A stretch of DNA of 64,000 nt from Lampropedia aestuarii. GTDB lineage: Bacteria; Pseudomonadota; Gammaproteobacteria; Burkholderiales; Burkholderiaceae_C. Location: NCBI RefSeq assembly GCF_004803635.1, contig NZ_SSWX01000005.1:112348-176347 (forward strand), given 5' to 3'. This document shows positions 34,992-43,293 of this stretch, in pieces. Every line of letters starts with the position of its first letter. The stretch's first letter is position 1. The translations under genes and the position numbers were made by a program. Below the pieces are notes generated by a model. That model had not been told where the DNA came from and searched no databases. It saw only the letters and a program-made list of their open reading frames with translations.

Positions 34992-35441
34992 TTAACCGCC
35001 GGTTGGAATTGTGGCTGGTGTGTTAATTGAGGTTGCATCACAGGCTGCAGCAAGTCCCACAGCGGCAATACCACCACCACTGCTCGTGCCTGCAAATGCT
35101 TTTCCGTTAGTACCACTGTCAATTTCCGCAGTCGTAGCGTTACATGTTCCCAAGAAGATTGGTTCGCCATCAGCGCCGGTGCCGATTGATGTGCAAGTAA
35201 TTTTTTCAGCTTTTTTACGACCGGCAACATGGCAGGCGGCAACGCGAATCATATTGGCATCAGCACTGCAATCAAATGCTGCATGCACATCTTTAGACTT
35301 GCTAGGCGCTACGCTTTCGTCGAGCACGTCGCAAGCCGTAGTTTCAATTTTTGCGCCTGTAATGGCTGCGGGCGCTGCATGTACAGAAGAAAAACCAAAT
35401 GTGCAGGCAAGAGCTAAAAATACAGCGGAAACTTTTTTCAT
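34992..35441 (-). CDS. Small secreted Cys-rich protein, possible pilin partner
   Basis: 149 residues. Signal peptide 1-23 (MKKVSAVFLALACTFGFSSVHA), then about 126 residues with six Cys and many Gly, Ala, Ser and Thr; ends in a Gly-rich stretch. AGGGG precedes the ATG. It follows the 60-residue pilin by 32 bp and shares its terminator, so they form one transcript. I do not recognise the family. The order is like the split PilA-N/PilA-C pairs of Geobacter; whether this is the globular half of a split pilin is inference. Confidence 0.8.
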   Translation of the reverse strand: MKKVSAVFLALACTFGFSSVHAAPAAITGAKIETTACDVLDESVAPSKSKDVHAAFDCSADANMIRVAACHVAGRKKAEKITCTSIGTGADGEPIFLGTCNATTAEIDSGTNGKAFAGTSSGGGIAAVGLAAACDATSINTPATIPTGG

Positions 35442-35473
35442 GGAATTACCCCTAGTCATGTCAATCAGTTGGT

Positions 35474-35656
35474 TCATTTGGCGGCTGCGTTCATTACTGT
35501 CAGGATGTTTTTGGCATCTGACTGAGCGGCGGCATCATTGGCCTTGGCACGGTAATCATTGAACTGTGGCAGAGCAACAGCAGCCAAAATACCGATAATT
35601 GCCACAACGATCATCAATTCGATCAGTGTGAAACCTTTTTGCAGGGAAGCTTTCAT
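35474..35656 (-). CDS. Very short type IV pilin (PilA-N-like, headless)
   Basis: 60 residues only. A class III leader MKASLQKG is cut before Phe9, giving a 52-residue mature protein: [20 protein letters not shown] with Glu5, then [13 protein letters not shown] and AAAQSDAKN. This is the whole N-terminal helix of a major pilin with no C-terminal globular domain; normal PilA is about 140-160 residues. No frameshifted remainder follows, and a separate secreted gene comes next. GGAGTT precedes the ATG. Sigma-54 box upstream. Three aromatics in the mature chain (Phe1, Phe24, Tyr27). Confidence 0.92.
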   Translation of the reverse strand: MKASLQKGFTLIELMIVVAIIGILAAVALPQFNDYRAKANDAAAQSDAKNILTVMNAAAK

Positions 35657-35743
35657 GTCTTAACTCCAATAGTGAATGGATGTTGAGTGTGAGACTCAGG
35701 TGATCTTCAAAGATTGAACCTGTCGTTCAATGCCTTTACTGTA

Positions 35744-35759
35744 TGCAAGACTTATACCA
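35744..35759 (-). promoter_or_regulatory. Sigma-54 promoter of the short pilin gene
   Basis: Minus strand TGGTATAAGTCTTGCA: minus-24 TGG and minus-12 TTGCA at exact sigma-54 spacing, 87 bp before the pilin ATG. Pilin genes in many proteobacteria use RpoN with PilR. Confidence 0.8.
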
Positions 35760-35768
35760 GGCTGAAAA

Positions 35769-35869
35769 GTGTCAAAATGCTACAAAAAGTGTCTATTTTG
35801 GCTTTTTTAAAAGCCATTTTTTGGCTGGTTGACAAAAAAATGCGTTATCGCGTATGACAAAAAATGTCA
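35769..35869 (-). promoter_or_regulatory. TGTC repeats, possible PilR binding sites
   Basis: GTGTC at 35769-35773 and 35789-35793 (20 bp apart) and an inverted TGACA-AAAAA-TGTCA at 35855-35869, just upstream of the sigma-54 box in an AT-rich stretch. Pseudomonas PilR sites contain (C/G)TGTC. Assignment is by analogy. Confidence 0.45.
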
Positions 35870-35917
35870 GTCTTGTCGCACGCTGCCATTTCTTGCGCGC
35901 CCATACCAGGGCGTCGA

Positions 35918-36577
35918 TTAGCCCGCCACAGGGCTGAGCTTGAACACCATCTCAATACCCGCCAAATAAATCTGATCCCCTGAATTCAGCTTGGTACTGC
36001 CACTTTGCAAGGCCTGGCCATTGATCGTGACGGGCTGTTCACCTTCCAAGTGCTTGATGTAGTAGGCATCCAGGCGGTGTGTTAAGGAAATCACACCCTG
36101 GCCAGGTGGGCCGATGGTGGTCACCACCTTGGTCAGCGTCAGGCGGCGGCCTTTGTTGATGCCGTTGAGAATTTCAATGCTGCCAACGGCGCTTTGCTCG
36201 GGCGGTTGGCTCATGGGATTGCTAAAGCGGTCTACGGCAATTGTGGATGCATGGCTTTCGGCGCTCCAGGTCTCGGCCTCGTGCATGTGCAAGCTGATGC
36301 GGTAGGAGCCCACGCTGACACGGTCACCAGAGCCCAGTTCATGGCGTTTTTTGGCGGAGATCAGGACGCCATTGATATAGGTGCCGTTGGTGCTCTCCAA
36401 ATCTTCAATGGTGACTTGGCCGTCGCTTAAGTACAGGGCGGCATGTTTGCCGCTGACTGTGGGCTCGTCCAGAATCAGGTCGTTGTGCTGGCGCCTGCCA
36501 ATCAAGGTGGTGGCAGCAGTCAAAGGCAACTCGCGCAGCACTTGTTCGTTTTTGGTGATGAGGAGTTTGTACGCCAT
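35918..36577 (-). CDS. Protein with two FHA domains
   Basis: 219 residues. FHA1 (about 5-100) is complete: GRR at 27-29, SGKHAAL at 42-48, STNGTYING at 62-70, so it can bind phosphothreonine. FHA2 (about 130-219) keeps IGPPGQGV and TINGQAL but with LDAYYIKH in place of the Ser-x-x-His core. No signal or membrane helix. FHA proteins often work with Ser/Thr kinases, but none lies in the window. It is upstream of the pilin on the same strand with 260 bp between. Confidence 0.9.
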   Translation of the reverse strand: MAYKLLITKNEQVLRELPLTAATTLIGRRQHNDLILDEPTVSGKHAALYLSDGQVTIEDLESTNGTYINGVLISAKKRHELGSGDRVSVGSYRISLHMHEAETWSAESHASTIAVDRFSNPMSQPPEQSAVGSIEILNGINKGRRLTLTKVVTTIGPPGQGVISLTHRLDAYYIKHLEGEQPVTINGQALQSGSTKLNSGDQIYLAGIEMVFKLSPVAG

Positions 36578-36928
36578 GGTCAGTTCTGTTGGGCCCGTTG
36601 TGCGCAGCGGGCGACGGTTGCTAAGAAAGTGTTTGGGATTGCCTTGATCGTGCCATAGCCTAGTGATCTAGTTGATAAGGGCCTAATCATTGGCAGTGGT
36701 GGGCGGCGGCCTACTCACACCGATTACTACAGCAAGGAATGGGCCATGAGCAGGCGCTCAGTGTGCTAGCTCGAACCTATTCTAGAATTTTTCGCTGACA
36801 TGGGTTGGTGGGTGTGCGGTTGTTGTCGTTGTTTGGTCGTCTTGAGGCGACAGACGGGCATGGCTGCCACGGTTTGCCAGATAATGGCCCGTCTTCATTT
36901 TTTTGTTTTAGTTTTTGCGAGGTGACTT
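36578..36928. other. Gap between divergent FHA gene and argJ
   Basis: 351 bp, no gene found. A palindrome ATTCTAGAAT at 36779-36788 and a weak GAGCAGGCGCTCAG palindrome near 36749 are the only structures seen. Confidence 0.4.
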
Positions 36929-38191
36929 GTGCCAGTAAACCTGATTGCTCCCCAAGCTTCTGACCTGTTGGCGGTAGCCGGCGTACGCATTGCCACTGTA
37001 GAGGCTGGTGTGCGCAAGGCCAACCGCAAGGATTTGACCGCTTTTGTTTTGCAGGAAGGCAGCAGCGTAGCGGGCGTGTTCACGCAAAACCGTTACTGCG
37101 CAGCGCCGGTGCAGTTGTGCCAGCAGTTTCTGGCGCCTGAGGCATTGGCTCGCAGCGGCGGTATCCGCGCGTTCATCATCAATACCGGCAATGCGAATGC
37201 GGGTACTGGTGCTCCAGGTCTGGCGGCTGCCCAGGCAACTGCAGCGGCGACGGCCAAGTTGTTGGGCGTGAGTACCGAGCAGGTCTTGCCGTTCTCTACC
37301 GGTGTGATCATGGAGCCACTGCCTGTGGCCCGGATTGAGGCGGCTTTGCCCGGCTTGTTGGAAAAAGCCACTCAGCCCGCAGCGGCCACGCCCGATGCGT
37401 GGTTGGACGCCGCGCACGGCATCATGACCACCGACACGATTGCCAAAGCCGCCAGCGCCAAAGCGGTGGTGGGTGGCAAGACCGTGCACATCACTGGCAT
37501 CAGCAAAGGCGCAGGCATGATTCGCCCGAATATGGCGACGATGCTGGGCTTTATTGCCACTGATGCCGCGATTGCCCCTGAGTTGCTGAACAGTCTGGTC
37601 AAGCAATTGGCCGACGAGTCGTTCAACCGTGTCACTGTCGATGGTGATACCTCTACCAATGATTCCTTCCTGCTGGTTGCGACCCACCAAGCGCACAATA
37701 CGCCGGTGACAGCACTGGACAGCGCCGATGGACAGGCCTTGTATGTGGCATTGCGCAGCGTGGCCCAGCAACTGGCCCATGCGATTGTGCGCGACGGTGA
37801 GGGGGCGACCAAGTTCATCACCGTGCGCATTACCGGTGGCAAAGACAAGGCCGAGTGTGCGCAGGTTGCGTATTCGATCGCCCATTCGCCACTGGTGAAA
37901 ACGGCGTTCTTCGCCAGCGACCCGAACCTGGGCCGTATTTTGGCGGCGGTGGGGTATGCCGGTATTACCGATCTGGACCAAAACAAGATCGCCCTGCATT
38001 TGGGCGATGTGCACGTGGTGCAAAACGGCGGGCGCCGCGCCGAGTACCGTGAAGAAGACGGTCAGCGCGTGATGGCGCACAGCGACATCACCATTTGGGT
38101 CGATTTGGGCCGCGGCGATGCACAGGACACGGTGTGGACTTGCGACTTCAGCCACGACTACGTGACCATCAACGCCGATTACCGTTCCTGA
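36929..38191 (+). CDS. argJ: Glutamate N-acetyltransferase / ornithine acetyltransferase
   Basis: 420 residues from a GTG at 36929 with GAGG 7 bp before it. The self-cleavage site NMATMLGF has Thr204 as the new N-terminal nucleophile, so the precursor splits into alpha and beta chains. SKGAGMIRP and DGDTSTNDS are conserved substrate regions. It recycles acetyl groups in arginine synthesis, and may be bifunctional. Confidence 0.96.
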   Translation: MPVNLIAPQASDLLAVAGVRIATVEAGVRKANRKDLTAFVLQEGSSVAGVFTQNRYCAAPVQLCQQFLAPEALARSGGIRAFIINTGNANAGTGAPGLAAAQATAAATAKLLGVSTEQVLPFSTGVIMEPLPVARIEAALPGLLEKATQPAAATPDAWLDAAHGIMTTDTIAKAASAKAVVGGKTVHITGISKGAGMIRPNMATMLGFIATDAAIAPELLNSLVKQLADESFNRVTVDGDTSTNDSFLLVATHQAHNTPVTALDSADGQALYVALRSVAQQLAHAIVRDGEGATKFITVRITGGKDKAECAQVAYSIAHSPLVKTAFFASDPNLGRILAAVGYAGITDLDQNKIALHLGDVHVVQNGGRRAEYREEDGQRVMAHSDITIWVDLGRGDAQDTVWTCDFSHDYVTINADYRS

Positions 38192-38250
38192 TCAAGTGTG
38201 CAGGATAGCTATGCAGATCCTGCACCGCTTTATTTCCCGCTTAGCTTGTT

Positions 38251-39465
38251 ATGAATGATGTTTTGATTGAGTTTCTGCGCAAAGCCGAACGCCTGATGGA
38301 CCGGCTGGATGCGATCCTGCCCAAGCCCCTGGTCGCACCGCACGACTGGAGCAGTGCGATTGCTTGGCGCTACCGCAAACAATCAACTGGCAGCGGTGTG
38401 CTGGAGCCGGTGCAGCACATTGCCAAGATTGGTTTTGACGATTTGATTGAGGTCGGCGGTCAAAAAGACAAGCTGTTCTACAACACAGCGCAGTTTGTCG
38501 CGGGCCAACCAGCCAATAATGTGCTGTTGACCGGCGCACGTGGCACTGGCAAGTCGTCGCTGATTCGTGCCTGCTTGCAGCATTTTGCGCCGCAAGGCTT
38601 GCGCTTGATCGAGGTTGATAAAGACGATTTGGTGGATTTGCCCGACATCGTCTCGGTGATCGGCAATGCGCCTTGGCACTTCATCATTTACAGCGATGAC
38701 TTGAGCTTTGACGAAGGCGAGAAGGGCTACAAGGCGCTGAAATCGATTCTCGATGGCTCGGTTGCTGCTGCCACGCCCAATGTGTTGATTTATGCCACCA
38801 GCAACCGCCGCCATTTGCTGCCCGAGTACATGTCAGAAAACCTGACCTACAAGCACACACCCGATGGCGAGGTGCATCCGGGCGAAGTGGTTGAAGAGAA
38901 AATCTCCTTGTCTGAGCGCTTTGGCCTGTGGATCAGTTTTTACCCGTTCAGCCAGGAAGAGTACCTGGCGATTGCTGAGCAATGGCTGCGTACTTTGGGC
39001 TGCCCGGCCAAACACCTGGCCGAAGCCCGCAAAGAGGCTCTGGTCTGGGCGCTGGAGCGGGGCTCGCGCAGCGGGCGGGTGGCCCACCAGTTTGCGCGCG
39101 ACTACGTCGGCAAGCTAGGCGCGACCAAGCTTGCCAAAGCCAAGCCCACCCCTGCGGCGGCTGCGCCATTGCAATTGCAGCCGGTTCAACCTCAAGCCAA
39201 GGCCAAAGCACGCGTGGCAGCCCAAGCTGCGTCAGGCACGCCAGCAGCGGTCAAACGCGGTGCCAAAACGGCAGCTGCGGCCAAGCCCGTGGCGACCAGA
39301 ACAGCTGCCACAACAGCGGCTAAAACGGTGGCCAAAGCGGCTGCAAAAACGGTTGCAACAACGGCGTCAAAAACACCTGCTCCCAAGGCCGCCCCTGCCG
39401 CCGTGAAGGCGGCTGCCAAGCCTGCGGTCAAAGCGAGCCCTCGCAAGACAAAGAAGCCCGTATGA
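38251..39465 (+). CDS. DUF815-family ATPase with histone-H1-like Ala/Lys/Pro tail
   Basis: 404 residues. Residues 1-290 form the DUF815 P-loop domain: GARGTGKSS (95-103), LDGSVAAATPN and YATSNRRHLLPEYM. The last ~110 residues are almost only Ala, Lys, Pro, Thr and Val in KAAAK/KTVAK-type repeats, like histone-H1-like proteins. Such tails bind DNA; fusion to an AAA-type ATPase is unusual. DUF815 function is unknown. The ATG overlap of mutT with its stop (39462-39465) shows coupling. Confidence 0.9.
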   Translation: MNDVLIEFLRKAERLMDRLDAILPKPLVAPHDWSSAIAWRYRKQSTGSGVLEPVQHIAKIGFDDLIEVGGQKDKLFYNTAQFVAGQPANNVLLTGARGTGKSSLIRACLQHFAPQGLRLIEVDKDDLVDLPDIVSVIGNAPWHFIIYSDDLSFDEGEKGYKALKSILDGSVAAATPNVLIYATSNRRHLLPEYMSENLTYKHTPDGEVHPGEVVEEKISLSERFGLWISFYPFSQEEYLAIAEQWLRTLGCPAKHLAEARKEALVWALERGSRSGRVAHQFARDYVGKLGATKLAKAKPTPAAAAPLQLQPVQPQAKAKARVAAQAASGTPAAVKRGAKTAAAAKPVATRTAATTAAKTVAKAAAKTVATTASKTPAPKAAPAAVKAAAKPAVKASPRKTKKPV

Positions 39466-39902
39466 GTCCATCCAATCCATCTGTGCCAACACCAGACCAG
39501 CCCAAGCGGGTAGAAGTGGCGGTGGGCATTGTGCTGCGCCAGCACGAAGGGCAAGAGCAGTTCCTGCTGGGCTCACGCCCACAGGGCAAGCCCTATGCGG
39601 GCTACTGGGAGTTTCCTGGCGGCAAGATCGAAGCGGGCGAAAGCGTGGAAGAGGCGCTGCGCCGCGAATTCGAAGAAGAGCTGGGCATCACCATTGGCGC
39701 AGCCGAGATCTGGCGTGTGACCGAGCACGACTACGAGCACGCGCTGGTGCGTTTGCACTGGTGCAAGGTACGTGACTGGCAGGGTGAGTTTGAAATGCGC
39801 GAAGGCCAGCAAGTGGCCTGGCAAAGCCTGCAGACCACGGTCACGCCGATACTGCCTGGTGCTTATCCGGTGTTGGAGGCCTTGGCGCAGGAGCAGGCCT
39901 GA
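39462..39902 (+). CDS. mutT: Nudix hydrolase, MutT-like
   Basis: 146 residues. The full Nudix box GGKIEAGESVEEAL-RREFEEELG is present with all catalytic Glu. EVAVGIVLRQ and GYWEFPGG fit the 8-oxo-dGTP hydrolase group. Short N-terminal extension of about 15 residues. It starts inside the stop of the DUF815 gene, the common DUF815-mutT pairing in beta-proteobacteria. Confidence 0.9.
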   Translation: MSPSNPSVPTPDQPKRVEVAVGIVLRQHEGQEQFLLGSRPQGKPYAGYWEFPGGKIEAGESVEEALRREFEEELGITIGAAEIWRVTEHDYEHALVRLHWCKVRDWQGEFEMREGQQVAWQSLQTTVTPILPGAYPVLEALAQEQA

Positions 39903-40005
39903 CGCAGGTGTGGTGGTGCGCAATCGCCATTGCGGGCATTGCAAAACCAGTCGGTTTAACCTGCCAATTGCAGTCCTGGCGTGTGATTGGGTAGTATGGT
40001 GGCTT

Positions 40006-40596
40006 ATGGCACGTTTCACCCCTCCCCAATCACCCTCCAGTCCAACTGAATCACCGCACTGGCAGCCCCAGGCAGCCATGCCAGGAATGGCTGCGAATGG
40101 GCAGCCAAAGCCCGCATCGCGTCTGCGGCCGTGGATGATTTGGCTCAGTTGGTTGGCCGTGATTGCCGTGCTCTACGCGGTCATGACGCAGTTGCTGGCA
40201 CCGCCCAAAGCCGTGTATAGCGAGGCCGGGCAGGGCGCGTTGCAATTGCCGCGCCACCGCGACGGGCATTTTTACGTCGATGGCAGCATCAATGGCGTGC
40301 CGGTGCAATTCATGGTCGATACCGGCGCCAGTTTGGTGTCGGTCAGCAATGCCGTGGCACAAGCGGCTGGCTTGGAAGGCGGGCGCCAGGCGCAGTTCTC
40401 TACCGCAGGTGGCACGCGCAGCGGCCGCATTGTCACGGCCAAGACGCTGAGCCTGTCAGGTTTTCAATTGCAAGGCATAGAGGTCGGCACCGGCCTCAAT
40501 GTCGGGCGTGATGAACAGGCTTTGCTGGGACAAAACGTCTTGCGGCATTTTGATATCCAGATTGAGCGCGACCGCATGGTGCTGCGGCCGCGCTGA
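40006..40596 (+). CDS. Membrane-anchored retropepsin-like aspartic protease (clan AA)
   Basis: 196 residues. A Pro-rich N-terminus, one membrane helix (about 43-63), then a single aspartic-protease half-domain with MVDTGASLVSVS (Asp105) and LLGQNVLRHFDI, as in the TIGR02281 group. It would act as a dimer at the periplasmic side of the inner membrane. The stop TGA is part of a copy of the dispersed GAACAGGTTCT motif. Confidence 0.88.
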   Translation: MARFTPPQSPSSPTESPHWQPQAAMPGMAANGQPKPASRLRPWMIWLSWLAVIAVLYAVMTQLLAPPKAVYSEAGQGALQLPRHRDGHFYVDGSINGVPVQFMVDTGASLVSVSNAVAQAAGLEGGRQAQFSTAGGTRSGRIVTAKTLSLSGFQLQGIEVGTGLNVGRDEQALLGQNVLRHFDIQIERDRMVLRPR

Positions 40597-40607
40597 ACAG
40601 GTTCTAA
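40594..40607 (+). repeat. Copy of dispersed motif over a stop codon
   Basis: TGAACAGGTTCTAA; its TGA is the stop codon of the aspartic protease gene. Confidence 0.55.
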
Positions 40608-40757
40608 AACGCTCTCATGGTCTATGGCGCGGCGTAAGCTCTAGTGGGCCAGCACACAGCCCTTTAACGCGCACTGCGGCAGTGCAAGTCGGTATGATGG
40701 GGGCTCGCAAGACAAGCAATCGGCAAAGCCTTAGCTGGCTTGTCGCAAGGAGTACGT

Positions 40758-41936
40758 ATGCAAGTAGATATCGCCATTGTGGGCGCCGGGCCCGTAGGAC
40801 TGGCATTTGCACAATCTCTGCAAGGCAGTGGCTATTCGATCGCCCTGGTCGATCGGCAAGCGCTGGACGATTTGGCCACGCCCGCATTCGATGGCCGTGA
40901 AATTGCTTTGACCCACGCGTCCCGCCAGATTCTGCAAGATCTTGGTGCTTGGGAGCATATTGCGCAGCAGGATATTTCGGTGCTGCGCGACGCACAGATT
41001 TTCAACGGGCCATCCTTGCATGCGCTGAAAGTGGATGCGGCTTTGGCTGGGGTCGATGAGCTCGGCTATTTTGTGCCTAACCATTTGATCCGCAAAGCCT
41101 TGTTTGCTGCCGTCAAGGCGCGTACAGATGTGCAATTGCTTGGCGGTGTCAGCGTCACCGGCATACAGACCGCTGCCCATGCCAATACACTGGCGCTCTC
41201 TAACGGCGCGACGGTGCAAGCGCGCTTGGTCGTGGCCGCAGACAGCCGTTATTCGGAAACCCGCCGCATGATGGGCATTGCAGCAGACATGCATGATTTT
41301 GCCCGCACCATGTTGGTCTGCCGTTTTGCGCATGAAGCCGAGCATGAACACATCAGCTGGCAATGGTTTGATTATGGCCAAACACTGGCGTTGTTGCCGC
41401 TCAATGGCCGCGCTTCAAACGTTGTGCTGACACTGCCGCAGCATGCCATGCAGTCTTTGCTCGCGCTTGACGAAGCCGCGTTGTCTGCCAATATCTCGGC
41501 GCGCTTTGCCTACCGCCTGGGCGCAATGCAACAAGAAGGCCGCCCGCACACCTATCCGCTGGTGGCCACCTATGCACGCCAATTCGTCGCGCCGCGTTAT
41601 GCCTTGGTGGGCGATGCGGCCGTTGGCATGCACCCGATTACCGCGCATGGTTTTAATTTTGGGCTGCAAAGCCAAAAACGTTTGGCTGACCAGCTCTGGT
41701 TAGGCAAACGCCGCAATGCCGATGTCGCAGCTGTGGCTTTCCTGCAAGCGTATGAGCGCCAGCACCGTGCTGCGACCTGGCCGTTGTACCAGGCGACCAA
41801 TGCGATTGCGCAACTCTACACCGATGACCGTGCACCCGTGCGTGCGCTGCGCAGCGGCCTATTGCGTGTGGCACAAACCGTGCAGCCGTTTCGCAAGATG
41901 CTGGCAGGCCACTTGACCCAAAGCCACGGCATGTAA
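40758..41936 (+). CDS. ubiM: UbiH/UbiF-family FAD hydroxylase, probably UbiM
   Basis: 392 residues. FAD Rossmann motif GAGPVG at 9-14; GDAAVGMHPITAHGFNFGLQ near the second FAD site replaces the common HP-x-x-GQG-x-N form, which is how UbiM-like enzymes read. It hydroxylates a ubiquinone ring carbon. Exact carbon cannot be told from sequence. AAGGAG 6 bp before the ATG at 40758. Ends at 41936; a repeat motif begins on the next base. Confidence 0.78.
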   Translation: MQVDIAIVGAGPVGLAFAQSLQGSGYSIALVDRQALDDLATPAFDGREIALTHASRQILQDLGAWEHIAQQDISVLRDAQIFNGPSLHALKVDAALAGVDELGYFVPNHLIRKALFAAVKARTDVQLLGGVSVTGIQTAAHANTLALSNGATVQARLVVAADSRYSETRRMMGIAADMHDFARTMLVCRFAHEAEHEHISWQWFDYGQTLALLPLNGRASNVVLTLPQHAMQSLLALDEAALSANISARFAYRLGAMQQEGRPHTYPLVATYARQFVAPRYALVGDAAVGMHPITAHGFNFGLQSQKRLADQLWLGKRRNADVAAVAFLQAYERQHRAATWPLYQATNAIAQLYTDDRAPVRALRSGLLRVAQTVQPFRKMLAGHLTQSHGM

Positions 41937-41974
41937 GATCGTAAACAGGTTCTAAGAACGTAAATACGTTCTAA
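41937..41974 (+). repeat. Largest copy of the dispersed motif, with hairpin
   Basis: Starts right after the ubiM stop: GATCGTAAACAGGTTCTAAG, then AGAACGT-AAAT-ACGTTCT as a perfect 7-bp hairpin at 41955-41972. Two half-copies appear in tandem. Confidence 0.6.
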
Positions 41975-42007
41975 AAACAGCCATTCAGGCTGGGGCAACG
42001 GCTGGCC

Positions 42008-42382
42008 CTACCACTGGCCTGTTTCCATGCGAATGGCGACTTCACAGTCGTCAAAAATCTCCAGCTTGGCAATCCGAACGCGCACACCAATGACGCCTGG
42101 CAATTGCATCAGGCGGTGGGCGACTTTGCCAATCAATGTTTCCAGCAAATTGATGTGCTCGGCCGTGCATTCGTCGATGATGATTTGGCGTACTTTGCGG
42201 TAATCGAGCACGCTGTGGATGTCGTCATCGGCTGGCAGCAGGGGTTGCGTGCCCTGGTGCAGCTCGGCATCGACCTGGATGGGTTGAGGGCCGCATCGCT
42301 CGTGGTCCAGAATGCCCAGATTGGCATCGAAGCGCAGGCCGTTCAAATTCAGGGTTTGAGAGCCTTTGGTAGTGTTTGGCAT
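42008..42382 (-). CDS. folB: Dihydroneopterin aldolase
   Basis: 124 residues. Typical FolB layout: GILDHERCGPQPIQVDAEL near the start, then SVLDYRKVRQII, and NLLETLIGKVAHRLM with the catalytic Lys. It splits 7,8-dihydroneopterin in folate synthesis. The next gene on the strand is a FolM-like SDR, which is in the same pathway. Convergent with ubiM. Confidence 0.93.
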   Translation of the reverse strand: MPNTTKGSQTLNLNGLRFDANLGILDHERCGPQPIQVDAELHQGTQPLLPADDDIHSVLDYRKVRQIIIDECTAEHINLLETLIGKVAHRLMQLPGVIGVRVRIAKLEIFDDCEVAIRMETGQW

Positions 42383-42411
42383 AGAAAAGAGTCGGAAAAA
42401 TCAGCAGGCGC

Positions 42412-43239
42412 TCAGTCCTGCATCTTGGAGAAATCACGTTCAAATCGCATCAGGTGCTGTCCGCCATCGACCAGCAAGGTGGTGCCGGTGATGGCGCGGT
42501 TGCTCAAGGCAAACAGCACGGCCGAGGCCACATCCAACGCCGTGGAGGAGCGGCCCAGTGGGCTGAGTTGGTGCAGGCGCTCGAACTGGGCCTGGTCTAA
42601 AAATTCGCTGGTCAAGGTCAGACCTGGGGCTACGCCCACCACGCGCACGTGTGGCGCCAAGGCCATCGCCAACATCGTGCCCGCTGCTTCCAGAGCGGCT
42701 TTGGACAGGGTGTAGCTTAAAAAGTCGGGGTTTTGGTTCCACAACTTTTGATCGAGCAAATTGACCACCACCCCTTGCTGCTCTGAGGCTGCCACAGCAC
42801 CAGCCTGCCGCGCATTCTGCTGGCGTGCAACGAGGTCTGCATGCAGTGCTTGCGCGAGCAGAATGGGGGCAGCCACATTGCTGTGGATGTGCTGGTCCAA
42901 TTGTGTGTAGCTGAAGCTGCTGACATCATCAAATTCAAAGCGTGAGGCGCTGTTGATGACCGCATCAATACGGCCAAAATGCCCGCTGACCTGGCCCACC
43001 AGCGCACGGGCTTGTGCTTCAATGGACAAGTCAGCTGCGAAGCGGGCACTGCGCGCGCCCAGTTGCAGGCAGGCTTGCACGGTAGCGTCAGCCGCATCGC
43101 TGGAGTGGCGATAATGCACGGCAATGTCCCAGCCGTGCTGCGCCAGGTGCTGGGCAATCGCAGAGCCCAGGCGCAAACCCGCGCCTGTGACTAAGGCCAC
43201 AGGTCGCTCGCCAGGGCCAAGGTGGGATGAATTCGTCAT
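42412..43239 (-). CDS. folM: Pteridine reductase-like SDR
   Basis: 275 residues. The nucleotide motif is TGAGLRLG, the TGx3RxG form that marks pteridine reductases; catalytic Tyr and Lys lie in YTLSKAALE. It reduces dihydromonapterin or dihydrofolate with NADPH. Upstream of folB on the same strand, with a 29-bp gap. The start at 43239 follows the family; the frame is open to 43515 but overlaps the divergent gene. Confidence 0.86.
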   Translation of the reverse strand: MTNSSHLGPGERPVALVTGAGLRLGSAIAQHLAQHGWDIAVHYRHSSDAADATVQACLQLGARSARFAADLSIEAQARALVGQVSGHFGRIDAVINSASRFEFDDVSSFSYTQLDQHIHSNVAAPILLAQALHADLVARQQNARQAGAVAASEQQGVVVNLLDQKLWNQNPDFLSYTLSKAALEAAGTMLAMALAPHVRVVGVAPGLTLTSEFLDQAQFERLHQLSPLGRSSTALDVASAVLFALSNRAITGTTLLVDGGQHLMRFERDFSKMQD

Positions 43240-43293
43240 AGAAACGGCGTGGCTCTCACTACATGAAAACAGCATTAGCGCGACAATGGCGCG

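Noticed and set aside
35474-35656. Short pilin as a frameshifted full-length pilA
   Set aside because: The downstream sequence in other frames has no pilin-like continuation; a gene with its own signal peptide and ribosome site follows instead.
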